DNA of 40,016 nucleotides from the NCBI GenBank assembly GCA_019894955.1, contig JAGXNQ010000007.1, forward strand, positions 1 through 40,016, in the 5' to 3' direction. The notes beneath the pieces were generated by a model. The model was not told the DNA's origin, searched no databases, and worked only from the letters and a program-made list of their open reading frames with translations. The position numbers were made by a program, and so were the translations under genes. Source of the stretch: Promethearchaeota archaeon (GTDB taxonomy: Archaea > Asgardarchaeota > Lokiarchaeia > Sigyniarchaeales > SOKP01). The stretch's first letter is position 1. Each line of letters opens with the position of its first letter. Below are positions 26,837 to 36,138 of the stretch, in pieces.

Positions 26837-27568
26837 ATTTTCAATAGAAAAAAAAAAGATTTCTTAGTATTAGGTCATAGAGGTGCTAGTTCAGAAGCAC
26901 CTGAAAACTCGTTAAAAGCTTTTGAACGAGCAATTGAACTAAATGCTGATTATATCGAATTTGATCTTCAGAAGACTATCAATAATGAAATAGTTATAAG
27001 TCATGATTCCAATCTGTTAAGAACTGCTGGTGTTCTAAAAAGCTTACGAGATATGTCAATTGAAGAAATTAAGAAAATAGATATTGGGGAGGGGGAAAAA
27101 GTTCCGACTTTACATGAATTAGTTGCAATCACTAAAGGAAAAATAAACCTCCAACCCGAAGTTATTGCTCCAGGAATTATTAATGATTTAATTAATATAT
27201 TAAGAGAAGAAAACATAATTATCACGTCAATCGTTAGTAGTTTTGAGATTGCGGAATTATTAAAGGTTAAGGAAATTGAACCTATCTTAAAATTAGGCTA
27301 TATAATTCCTAAACTTTTAACAAATATTCGAATGGTTAAAAGATATGTTCAAAAAGCAATAGATAATGAATTTTATGCTATCCACCCATATTTTCCATTA
27401 GTGGATAAAGAGTTTGTAGATACAGCTCATGATAATGGTCTTAAAGTTAATGTATTTACTGTAAATGAAGAATCCATGATGATTAAACTAATAGATTTAG
27501 GTGTTGATGGAATTTTCACTGACGATATTGCTTTATTAAATAAAACTATAGGAAGAACTTATCAATAA
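26837..27568 (+). CDS. GDPD family, copy 3, with apparent non-canonical start (ATT proposed)
   Basis: Own translation upstream of the track ORF (27053): FNRKKKDFLVLGHRGASSEAPENSLKAFERAIELNADYIEFDLQKTINNEIVISHDSNLLRTAG continues in-frame into the 27053-27568 ORF. In-frame TGA at 26825; no in-frame ATG/GTG/TTG before the HRGAS motif. Confidence 0.85.
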   Translation: MFNRKKKDFLVLGHRGASSEAPENSLKAFERAIELNADYIEFDLQKTINNEIVISHDSNLLRTAGVLKSLRDMSIEEIKKIDIGEGEKVPTLHELVAITKGKINLQPEVIAPGIINDLINILREENIIITSIVSSFEIAELLKVKEIEPILKLGYIIPKLLTNIRMVKRYVQKAIDNEFYAIHPYFPLVDKEFVDTAHDNGLKVNVFTVNEESMMIKLIDLGVDGIFTDDIALLNKTIGRTYQ

Positions 27569-27629
27569 AATATTTTAGTCAAACTATATTATCTCTCTTA
27601 ACTTTTAACTTATTTTTGGATTTCATCAC

Positions 27630-29117
27630 ATGTCTACATTAGAGAATTCAAACATAGATTTTTCAAAATTATTTTTCCCTCAATCAATTGGAATAATTGG
27701 TGCAAGTATCGATCCCGCTGGAGGTGGATTTTTTTATCGGGCAATGAAAGATAAATTTAGAGGCTCGATTTATTTATTCAATCCTAAATTAGCTGGAAAG
27801 AAATTATTTGGGAAACCGGTATATGCCTCAATTTTAGATGTCTCTGAACCAATCGATTATGTTATTTTAGCTGTTCCTGCAAGAATCGTTCCACAAATAT
27901 TAGAGGAAATAGGTCAACAAAAGATTCCCTTTTGTACGATTTTTGCTTCGGGATTTAGAGAAGTAGGAAATAAAGATCTTGAAAAAAAAACATTAGAAAT
28001 TGCACGAAAATATAAGGTCCGACTAATAGGTCCTAATTGTTTGGGTGTGTACAATCCAAGAGGAGGTCTTCACTTTGGCTTTGATCAATCTAGAAAAGCG
28101 GGAAATTTTGGAGGAATCTTCCAGTCCGGAGGTATTGCTCAGAATATATCCCAACTTGCTGTTTCTTATGGACTTTATGCCTCGAAATTTATTTCGGTAG
28201 GAAATTCATTAGATTTATCCCCCGCAGATTTTTTAGATTATTTTATAGATGATGAGCACACTAAAATAATCGGATTATATATTGAAAACTTAAGATCCAT
28301 TGAAACCGGGAGAAAATTCATGCAAATGATGAAAAAAAGTAACTTAAATCGAAAACCCGTTATATTATGGCGAGCAGGTTATGGTGAAGCAACTAAAAAA
28401 GCAATTCTTTCTCATACTGGAGGTTTAGCAGGGAATAACCAAATATGGAAAGCTGTTGGAAAACAAACTGGGAGTTGCATTGTAGAAAATTCCAATGAGC
28501 TTGCAGCACTAGCATCTGCATTTAATTTAGTGAGTTTACCCAATTCGCGTGATGTCGGTGTCATTGGAATTGGAGGTGGATCAACGATAGAAGCGGTTGA
28601 TATCCTGGAAAAATATAACTTAAAAATTCCCACCTTATCCGAAAGAACTATCAATAAAATGAAACGATTCATTCCTGACGTGAATACAAATCTTACTAAT
28701 CCCATTGATTTAGGAGGCATGGGAATCCAACCGAATATATATTATAGAACTATATTGGCTCTTAATAGAGATCCTAATATTTCTTCAATCGTATTTATTA
28801 AAGATCCTGAAAGATTTGGAGGATTTGCAGAAATTTTAGATGAATTAGGCTATCATGGCATGGATCTCAATCGAGAGTTTATAAGATACATAACTAAAGC
28901 GAAGAGTGTTTCCACCAAACCAATGTACTGCGTGATGCTTAAAATTAATGAGGGATTTGAGGAATATAAGAGTAGATATAAATTCAAACTGAAGTTACTT
29001 AATAGGAACGTCCCTGTTTTTGAATCTTTAGAGCTCACAGGTTCGATTCTCGATAAATTGAATAGTTATCGAGAATTTCTTCAAAAACATGAGAAATACC
29101 CAAAAAAAAGTAATTAA
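27630..29117 (+). CDS. ADP-forming acyl-CoA synthetase, alpha (CoA-binding/ligase) subunit
   Basis: FFPQSIGIIGASIDPAGGG, IFASGFREVG, LIGPNCLGVYNPRGGLH, SHTGGLAG motifs; no ATP-grasp domain. Confidence 0.92.
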   Translation: MSTLENSNIDFSKLFFPQSIGIIGASIDPAGGGFFYRAMKDKFRGSIYLFNPKLAGKKLFGKPVYASILDVSEPIDYVILAVPARIVPQILEEIGQQKIPFCTIFASGFREVGNKDLEKKTLEIARKYKVRLIGPNCLGVYNPRGGLHFGFDQSRKAGNFGGIFQSGGIAQNISQLAVSYGLYASKFISVGNSLDLSPADFLDYFIDDEHTKIIGLYIENLRSIETGRKFMQMMKKSNLNRKPVILWRAGYGEATKKAILSHTGGLAGNNQIWKAVGKQTGSCIVENSNELAALASAFNLVSLPNSRDVGVIGIGGGSTIEAVDILEKYNLKIPTLSERTINKMKRFIPDVNTNLTNPIDLGGMGIQPNIYYRTILALNRDPNISSIVFIKDPERFGGFAEILDELGYHGMDLNREFIRYITKAKSVSTKPMYCVMLKINEGFEEYKSRYKFKLKLLNRNVPVFESLELTGSILDKLNSYREFLQKHEKYPKKSN

Positions 29118-29122
29118 CATAT

Positions 29123-29905
29123 CTACTTCAAGTGTTTTACTTCAATCGGTCTGCCAGGGCTTCCTTGATAATAAAATTTTTCCGGTTTACCTCTCCAATT
29201 TTTATGTAAGATCGTATTTGGGAAAATTACATTATTCTTTGTGGTGACGGCATTAGGACCAACAATATTTCCTGGATAAAGTGTAGTATTGTTATCTAAT
29301 TTAATTTCCATGATAGAAATTTTACCGAATATTGAATTTACAGCATGAGAAGATAACCCAGAAGTAGGATAGATAAATACATCATTACCTAAATCTGTAA
29401 ATTCTAACCCAACATAAGCATCACAATAAATCACGTTTTTCCCTATTTTATTATGCCCAACCTTCCGTAAACTCCTATTAACTAACCATGGAAAAAAAGA
29501 TTTAGATGTAAGCCACATGGGATATTTAATGATGAATCCACGTTTGTGATAATATTTTATCCTCTTTCCTTCTTCACTATTAACGTCATCTAACTCTCTC
29601 TTAAATACACCTTGTTGAGGAGGGGATTTCCGGTGCCAGTAATTTACCCAGAAGGTCGTAAACTCAATTAAAATAATAAGATATAAAAAATATAAAAATA
29701 GAAGTACAGCCGGTAGGATAATAAGATGAATAATTAGTGGAATTGAAAGTAAAATTATAATATAATATTCAAATATGAGAAATAAACCCAAACATGCATA
29801 TAACGGTAATAGAAAACTTACAATATTAATCTTAAAGAAATCTAAGGCCGGTAGTTCAACAGTTTGCTTTTTTTCTTCTTGAGCTTCTTTACTTTTTTTT
29901 TTCAT
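29123..29905 (-). CDS. Membrane protein with left-handed beta-helix (hexapeptide acyltransferase-like) domain
   Basis: Two hydrophobic N-terminal segments followed by IGKNVIYCDAYVGLEFTDLGNDVFIYPTSGLSSHAVN... hexapeptide-like repeats. Confidence 0.7.
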   Translation of the reverse strand: MKKKSKEAQEEKKQTVELPALDFFKINIVSFLLPLYACLGLFLIFEYYIIILLSIPLIIHLIILPAVLLFLYFLYLIILIEFTTFWVNYWHRKSPPQQGVFKRELDDVNSEEGKRIKYYHKRGFIIKYPMWLTSKSFFPWLVNRSLRKVGHNKIGKNVIYCDAYVGLEFTDLGNDVFIYPTSGLSSHAVNSIFGKISIMEIKLDNNTTLYPGNIVGPNAVTTKNNVIFPNTILHKNWRGKPEKFYYQGSPGRPIEVKHLK

Positions 29906-30110
29906 TATATAAGAAGATATGTATCTTCATAATAAAAAAATATGTGCTCATTTTTCTAACTCTAATAATAAAACCCAAAAAACTCAAAAAGTTAGAGTAA
30001 TATCCTTTTTTTATATCCAAATACAATATTATAAAATAATTTAATAACAATCTTCGATTTAATTCTTTAAATTATTCTATGATCTAATTAAAGTAAGATA
30101 GTGAATTAAT

Positions 30111-31331
30111 ATGTCTGATTTTAAAGAGAAAAAATTATTTAAATATCGAAATTTAACGCCTCTCTGGATTTCTGTATTTATTGATATAATAGGATTTTCA
30201 TTAATACTTCCATTGGCTGTATTCCTTGCAGAAGATTATAAAACTTCCATTTTTATGATAGGATTAGTTTTATCCATTAACGCAATGTTTAGTTTTATTT
30301 TTGGGCCAATATTAGGAAAACTCAGTGATAAATATGGAAGAAGACCCTTGTTATTGATTTCTCAGTTTGGTACTTTCATTGGATTTATAGTATTAGCATT
30401 TTCAAATTCATTAGAACTTCTAATTATCTCAAGAATCATTGATGGGATTTTTGGAGGAAATTTTCCCATCGCAAAAGCGATTGTGAGCGATGTTGTTCCT
30501 CCTAAAGATCGGGGAATACAAATGGCTAATATAGGGATTGCTCATGTGTTAGCATCTCTCATTGGACCGGGATTAGGAGGCCTTTTTTATTTCATTGGAG
30601 GAGGTATTTTTCTCCCCGGTATATTCGCTGCAGGATTATCTGTCTTTACAATGATAATTACGATCCTAATGCTAAAAGAATCGTGGCCTAGAGAGAGACG
30701 AGTGGAATCTCATAAATTTTCCATAGAGAATAATGAAAAAATCCATAAAAATAAAAATGCTCTATTTCTTCTCACACTTTTTGGATTTCACTCCGTATCA
30801 TTCATGATAATGATGGCTTCAATATCATTTTTTAGTAGAATAGTTCTTAAATTAGAGCTCCTAGAAATATCTTTAATAATGATGGTTTCAGGAATTATTC
30901 GTACAACAATTAGGTTCACTCTTTTTAAACCAACTCTTAGGAAACTAGGAGAAAGTAATGCAATTAGGTTGGGATTAACAATGTTTTTAATCTGTTTCTT
31001 TCTTATTGGATTTTCCCCAAATGTCGTGATGTTCTTTATATTATTGATGATAATAAGTTTTGCGGCTTCATTAACAAGAGGACCTTTAAATAGCATGATT
31101 AGTCAGACAGTTTCGCCAAAAATTCAGGGTAAAGTTAATGGATATAGCTCATCTTTGGATAGTTTTGCCCAAATTGTTGGACCGTTAATTGGTACATTCA
31201 TCCTTCAGTTTTTTATGCCCTATTGGTTGGGTATTGTGATTGCTGCTATAGCTTTTCCTCCATTCATAATGGCTTTCCAAAAAATTGAAGAAAAAAAATA
31301 TAAACGTCCTTTATCAAAAGAGGAATCTTAA
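30111..31331 (+). CDS. MFS transporter (DHA1/drug-efflux-like)
   Basis: GKLSDKYGRRPLLL MFS signature, 12 hydrophobic segments, second-half motif GPLNSMISQTVSPKIQGKVNG. Confidence 0.93.
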   Translation: MSDFKEKKLFKYRNLTPLWISVFIDIIGFSLILPLAVFLAEDYKTSIFMIGLVLSINAMFSFIFGPILGKLSDKYGRRPLLLISQFGTFIGFIVLAFSNSLELLIISRIIDGIFGGNFPIAKAIVSDVVPPKDRGIQMANIGIAHVLASLIGPGLGGLFYFIGGGIFLPGIFAAGLSVFTMIITILMLKESWPRERRVESHKFSIENNEKIHKNKNALFLLTLFGFHSVSFMIMMASISFFSRIVLKLELLEISLIMMVSGIIRTTIRFTLFKPTLRKLGESNAIRLGLTMFLICFFLIGFSPNVVMFFILLMIISFAASLTRGPLNSMISQTVSPKIQGKVNGYSSSLDSFAQIVGPLIGTFILQFFMPYWLGIVIAAIAFPPFIMAFQKIEEKKYKRPLSKEES

Positions 31332-31370
31332 AATACAATTAATAAAGAAAAAAAAGATATAAAAAAAAGT

Positions 31371-32207
31371 TCATTCTTTTAAGAAATCAATAATAGCTTG
31401 ATTGACTTCAGGTGCTTTCTCTAGTGGACTACTATGCCCCGCTTTATCAATCACAATAAATTTACTATTAGGTAATTGATTATGAATTTCTTCCATGGAA
31501 GATCGAGGTGTTAGTCTATCATGAGATGCGGCTAATATTAATGATGGATTTTGAATTGTTTTAAGCCTATTGAAAGTATTATGCGTTTTTAATGCCGCAG
31601 CCTGCATTTCAATATCTTCTGCTGTTGCTGGATTAATAATGCTTTCTGCTATTCGTTCTTCAGCAGACCATAGACCATACCATTTTTTTGATGGATTAGC
31701 TTCCATTTCCTTTCTGAATTTAATATGATAACTTGTTCTTGTACTGTCCCACCACGCTTTAACGTGATCTACTTTCTTAGACTTTTGTTCATCTAATCTC
31801 ATATTTTTATATACTATAGGTCCACTTTCATCAGGAAAACCATGATTTGAATTGATTAAAATCATTTTATTGACTTTTTCAGGGTATTTCAAAACAAAAT
31901 TTTGAACTATCATTCCTCCAAGACTCCAACCTATAATATTTGCTTTTTTTATATCAAGGAAATCCATTAGACTACTAATATCATCAGCAAAAAGTTCCAT
32001 GGTATAATCTCCTTTAGGTCTATCACTTCTACCTGCACCTCTGTTATCAAAACGAATAACTTTGAAATGTTTAGATAATTCAGGAAATGTAGCTATCCAA
32101 TTTTCCTTCTTAGCTCCAAATCCGTGTACTAATAATAGAGGTTCACCTTCTCCAGCCATTTCATAAGAAATTTTAATTCCATTAACTTCTGCATACTGTT
32201 CAGTCAT
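31371..32207 (-). CDS. Alpha/beta hydrolase fold protein
   Basis: LLVHGFGAKKENW, RFDNRGAGRSDRP, nucleophile elbow GWSLGG, Asp AASHDRLTP, His KAGHSSPLE. Confidence 0.95.
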   Translation of the reverse strand: MTEQYAEVNGIKISYEMAGEGEPLLLVHGFGAKKENWIATFPELSKHFKVIRFDNRGAGRSDRPKGDYTMELFADDISSLMDFLDIKKANIIGWSLGGMIVQNFVLKYPEKVNKMILINSNHGFPDESGPIVYKNMRLDEQKSKKVDHVKAWWDSTRTSYHIKFRKEMEANPSKKWYGLWSAEERIAESIINPATAEDIEMQAAALKTHNTFNRLKTIQNPSLILAASHDRLTPRSSMEEIHNQLPNSKFIVIDKAGHSSPLEKAPEVNQAIIDFLKE

Positions 32208-32238
32208 AAATTTAACAACTTACCATGAATTAAAAAGA

Positions 32239-33090
32239 TTAATTTTTTAGAAAATCAATAATGTGCTGATTAATTTTATGAGGGTATTCTAATATCGATT
32301 GATGTGCTGCCTTTTCAATTACAATAAACTTGCTATTTGGGAGCAATTCATGAATTTTTTCATTCATTAGTTTAGGACATGATTTATCCTTATCTGCAGC
32401 AATAACTAAGACCTCATTCTTAATTTTGGGTAATTTTTCGTATACATTATGAGATTTTAAAGCTTCAGCTTGATGGTTTATATCTTTTTCTGTTGGACCA
32501 AATCTCATTTTCTCATCTAATAAATCCTCTACACTCCAAATATTATGAAATTTCTTTTTTGGATCCTCATTCATTTGTTTCCAAAACTCTCGAGAATATG
32601 AAGCTTTCGACCCTATTAGAAAGGCTCCAAGTGGATCTTTTTCCATTGCTTCTATTCCTGCAATAGCATTTTTTCTATACATTTCAATTCCTTGATCAGG
32701 AGAAACTCCCGGGGGGGTCATTCCTGCGATTGTATTAATCAGTATAATTTTATTTGCTCTATTAGGATATTTGATCGCAAAGTTTTGAACGATCATTCCC
32801 CCAAGACTATGACCAATAACGTGTGCTTTTTCAATTTTCAAATGATCTAGCAATCCTTTAATATCATCAGCAAAAAGTTCCATATTATAAACCATTTCAG
32901 GTCTATCAGACCTACCAGCACCGCGATTGTCGAATCTAATAACCTTGAAATAATTTGATAAATTATCAAATTGTCCACGCCAATGTTCTTTCCTATCACT
33001 AAATCCATGGACTAAAAAAACGGGTTCTCCTTCACCTTTAATTTCATAGCAGATTTTTATTCCATTAACATCAGCAAATAACTCAGTCAT
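32239..33090 (-). CDS. Alpha/beta hydrolase fold protein (paralog of neighbour)
   Basis: FLVHGFSDRKEHW, RFDNRGAGRSDRP, GHSLGG, AADKDKSCP, KAAHQSILE. Confidence 0.95.
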   Translation of the reverse strand: MTELFADVNGIKICYEIKGEGEPVFLVHGFSDRKEHWRGQFDNLSNYFKVIRFDNRGAGRSDRPEMVYNMELFADDIKGLLDHLKIEKAHVIGHSLGGMIVQNFAIKYPNRANKIILINTIAGMTPPGVSPDQGIEMYRKNAIAGIEAMEKDPLGAFLIGSKASYSREFWKQMNEDPKKKFHNIWSVEDLLDEKMRFGPTEKDINHQAEALKSHNVYEKLPKIKNEVLVIAADKDKSCPKLMNEKIHELLPNSKFIVIEKAAHQSILEYPHKINQHIIDFLKN

Positions 33091-33183
33091 AACTATTCAA
33101 AAACTGGAATGAACATAAGTTTAATGAAAATTTTAATTATAATTATATTATCTAAAATTGAATACTCATAATACAATGAATAA

Positions 33184-33948
33184 GTGAAAAATTTGATTGA
33201 AAAAAAAATCTTAATTCAGAGTTCCACTGGAAGTAATCTTCATGGTATTCTTTATTTGCATGGGGAAGAATCAAAGAAACAATCCATTCTTATGATATGT
33301 CATGGATTTACGGGCGACAAAGATGAATGGGGGCGCTTTCCTAAATTAACCAAATCATTAAATAAAGAAAAGATTAACGCATTAACTTTTGATTTTACTG
33401 GTTCAGGTGAAAATGAAAGAGTACCTATTACTTTATCAAAACAGATCCAAGATGTAGAGTCTGTGTATGAATGGGTAAAAAATGAAGGATATGAAGGAAT
33501 AGCAGTGCTAGGCCTTTCTTTTGGGGGTCGTACTATATTAGGAGCGAATTTACCGGGGATTAGGGCTTATGTATTTTGGGCACCCGCTATATTTGTGCAA
33601 TCTTCAGAAGATCAAAGAGATTGGTTTAAAGATTTAGATAAGGGGCCAGTAAAAATCCCCTCTTCTGGAAAAGGTGAGCCTATCATAATCGATCTTAGTT
33701 TTGTGACAGAATTTGCAAAATTACGGGTAAAACCTCTTTTGAAAAATCTGGAACTCCCTACTCTTATAGTGCAAGGCACCTCGGACGAGTCAGTTCCATT
33801 AGAATTGACAAGAAAAGCATTCCAATTGTTACCGAAAGATGAAAATCATGAGCTTATTGAAATACAAAACGCAACTCATGATTTTGAAGGAAGACATTTG
33901 ACTAAATTTATTAAAAATACTGTAATGTGGTTAAAAAAGTATATTTGA
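33184..33948 (+). CDS. Alpha/beta hydrolase (dienelactone hydrolase/peptidase S9-like)
   Basis: ICHGFTGDKDEWGRF, FDFTGSGEN, GLSFGG, VQGTSDESVP, NATHDFEG; GTG start. Confidence 0.92.
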   Translation: MKNLIEKKILIQSSTGSNLHGILYLHGEESKKQSILMICHGFTGDKDEWGRFPKLTKSLNKEKINALTFDFTGSGENERVPITLSKQIQDVESVYEWVKNEGYEGIAVLGLSFGGRTILGANLPGIRAYVFWAPAIFVQSSEDQRDWFKDLDKGPVKIPSSGKGEPIIIDLSFVTEFAKLRVKPLLKNLELPTLIVQGTSDESVPLELTRKAFQLLPKDENHELIEIQNATHDFEGRHLTKFIKNTVMWLKKYI

Positions 33949-33961
33949 GTAATTAAATAAA

Positions 33962-36088
33962 TTAATATCTATAAAACTCTTTCACAATAATTTGGCAAAA
34001 TTTCAGCATTTTATTACCTAATTCTAATTCATTTCGAGTACTTGTTAGTATCCAATCTTTACCGTACATTTTATTTAGATAATCGCCTTGAGAATCTATG
34101 GAAAATGCAAATATTTTAAAGCGTTTTCTAACATCATGAATATCCGGGATCGCATCAACCAAGCTATATCCTCCATCTGCTGCGGGTTGTCCATCTGATA
34201 CTACTATTATAATATCTTTCTTTTCAAGTTTTTGAGACTCATGTTTTATTGATATCCCATCTAAGTTTTGACGTGAAGTTGTATGACATCCAAATTTATC
34301 AAAATACCTTAATTTTAAAGGCTCATTGAAATCCTTTACTAAAATATTTAAAGCATCATATCCCCCCGTAAACAATACTATTCTAATATTCCCCAAATCT
34401 TCAAGTGCTTCATATAGCATTACCATTGCTATTTTTGCAGCTCGAATTTTAACACCTTTCATGCTTCCACTAATATCTACGATTAATAGCAATCTCAATT
34501 CTTTATTATTAATTTTTCTTGTAAAGCATTGGTTAAATTGGTAATCGCTGGTAATTGCTTTTATAAATTTATTATTCAACCTCCCTTTCTTTTGAAAATT
34601 ATCAACAGAAGCTTTATTCTTCAAATCTGCAAAAATTAAATTCATTTTTTTGATAATATTATGATATTTAGTCTTAATTTGGATGTAAGTCATGGCATCA
34701 GGACACATTTTCTGGGTTTCAATTTTAACGTCGATTACTTTTCTTTCACGTTCACCCTTATTTTGATAAATATGATATTTTTCTCCCCCTAAAATTAATA
34801 GACGTTCTTTCATGGCACTATCTGCTTTCTTAACAAGAGCGCTAATTTCCTTCATATATTCGTCTTTTATTCTCTCATCTTTTAGCGAGATAAAATCATT
34901 TTTCCTTTCTTTTATAGAATTATCTAAAGTGAGAGGATTTTGTGTCCTTGGAACTAGATCTTTTTTTAAATCTTCCAAATCAAAAGCTATTTTGAAGAGA
35001 CTATCAAGTTCCTCATTTAGAAAATTTTTTCCTTTTTTTTTATTTTCTTTATCAACTTTATTTATGTCTTTACTATTTTCACTTTTAGTCCAGTCCTCAT
35101 CAATTGTTTCATCTGTATTTCCTTTTTTTTTCTTATTTTGATTCTTTTCCTTATCTTTACTACTAAACTTCCCATCAGGATTTAATATATCATCAGGATC
35201 TTCTAAATCATCCAAATCTTCAGGACCCAAATTAATGTCTTTTAATTTATCTATGAGTTTTTCACTTATTTTGTCCAATTCCGATTTTTCTTTTGGTTTT
35301 TTATTTTGAGAATTAATTTCAATATGGTTGATAGTATTCATGTGGGGACTAGGATTCATACTAGGATTAGGACTCATACGAGGATTGGAGTTCATATAAG
35401 GATTGGAATCACCTCCCTTTTGCATTGTACTAGAGTCTTTTTTAGGAAAATACTTTTTGAGAATATTACATAAAACATCACATGAAATTAAGGATGCACT
35501 TGGGTTTAATGATCTTAAAAGAAATTTTTTAACCTTCGCTATTCCTTTCCAATCTTTTTCACTTAAACTAAACATTCCTAAAGATGGTTTTTTTTGGAAC
35601 TCGCCAAAATCTTCCATAAACAAATTGATATATAATAATATGTCATTATTCGATTTAATTGAGGATTTAATTTGTGGCAACATCTTATAAGTTAAATCCC
35701 TCAAATTTCTATAAAAACCAGGGAATTTTATGTTATTTATTCCATTAATTCTTACATCTTCAACGACGTTAATCAGATATTTAATAAAGAGTGGCGGTAA
35801 TTCATATTTTTTCGCAAGATTAGTAATCAATTTTATAAAAGCAAGTTCAAAAGAACCATAACCTATGTGACCACTTTCATGAGCAACAAGCCCTTGGGTT
35901 GGTTTTATATGTTTTTTAAATTTTTCAGGTAAATATATAAATTTGCTATCAGTATATACCCCCTGAATATTGTTTCTAAACTGTATCATTATATCCTTGT
36001 TTCCACTAATTCGTTTTCCGATATTAGTTAACGCTGATACATCAGAAGTAAAATCCCTTTCATATAAATCTATTAATTCAGTAATCAC
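33962..36088 (-). CDS. VWA-domain protein (CobT/NorD-like) with N-terminal HESGH motif
   Basis: MIDAS motif LLIVDISGSMKG and VVSDGQPAADGG; N-terminal AHESGHIGYGSFE; acidic/lysine-rich linker; adjacent to MoxR-like AAA+. Confidence 0.9.
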   Translation of the reverse strand: MITELIDLYERDFTSDVSALTNIGKRISGNKDIMIQFRNNIQGVYTDSKFIYLPEKFKKHIKPTQGLVAHESGHIGYGSFELAFIKLITNLAKKYELPPLFIKYLINVVEDVRINGINNIKFPGFYRNLRDLTYKMLPQIKSSIKSNNDILLYINLFMEDFGEFQKKPSLGMFSLSEKDWKGIAKVKKFLLRSLNPSASLISCDVLCNILKKYFPKKDSSTMQKGGDSNPYMNSNPRMSPNPSMNPSPHMNTINHIEINSQNKKPKEKSELDKISEKLIDKLKDINLGPEDLDDLEDPDDILNPDGKFSSKDKEKNQNKKKKGNTDETIDEDWTKSENSKDINKVDKENKKKGKNFLNEELDSLFKIAFDLEDLKKDLVPRTQNPLTLDNSIKERKNDFISLKDERIKDEYMKEISALVKKADSAMKERLLILGGEKYHIYQNKGERERKVIDVKIETQKMCPDAMTYIQIKTKYHNIIKKMNLIFADLKNKASVDNFQKKGRLNNKFIKAITSDYQFNQCFTRKINNKELRLLLIVDISGSMKGVKIRAAKIAMVMLYEALEDLGNIRIVLFTGGYDALNILVKDFNEPLKLRYFDKFGCHTTSRQNLDGISIKHESQKLEKKDIIIVVSDGQPAADGGYSLVDAIPDIHDVRKRFKIFAFSIDSQGDYLNKMYGKDWILTSTRNELELGNKMLKFCQIIVKEFYRY
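35336..35407. repeat. Imperfect 18-bp tandem repeat x4 inside the VWA gene
   Basis: Units attcatgtggggactagg / attcatactaggattagg / actcatacgaggattgga / gttcatataaggattgga; encode NPYMNS-NPRMSP-NPSMNP-SPHMNT. Confidence 0.9.
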
Positions 36089-36138
36089 AATTATCTGGCT
36101 CTTGCATTTGATTTTAGGTTAAATATATATAATATAAG

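Noticed and set aside
28412-28720. 102-aa minus-strand ORF opposite the acyl-CoA synthetase gene (and similar small antisense ORFs at 2133, 3195, 26086, 27001, 30788)
   Set aside because: All lie inside well supported genes on the other strand without motifs or promoter evidence.
29959-29998. ACTCTAA / TTAGAGT inverted repeat between the LbH and MFS genes
   Set aside because: 7-bp arms with a 26-nt loop in AT-rich sequence; easily expected by chance.
34812-35141. 109-aa Ser/Phe-rich plus-strand ORF opposite the VWA gene
   Set aside because: Antisense of a Lys/Glu-rich coding stretch; the composition is a mirror artefact.
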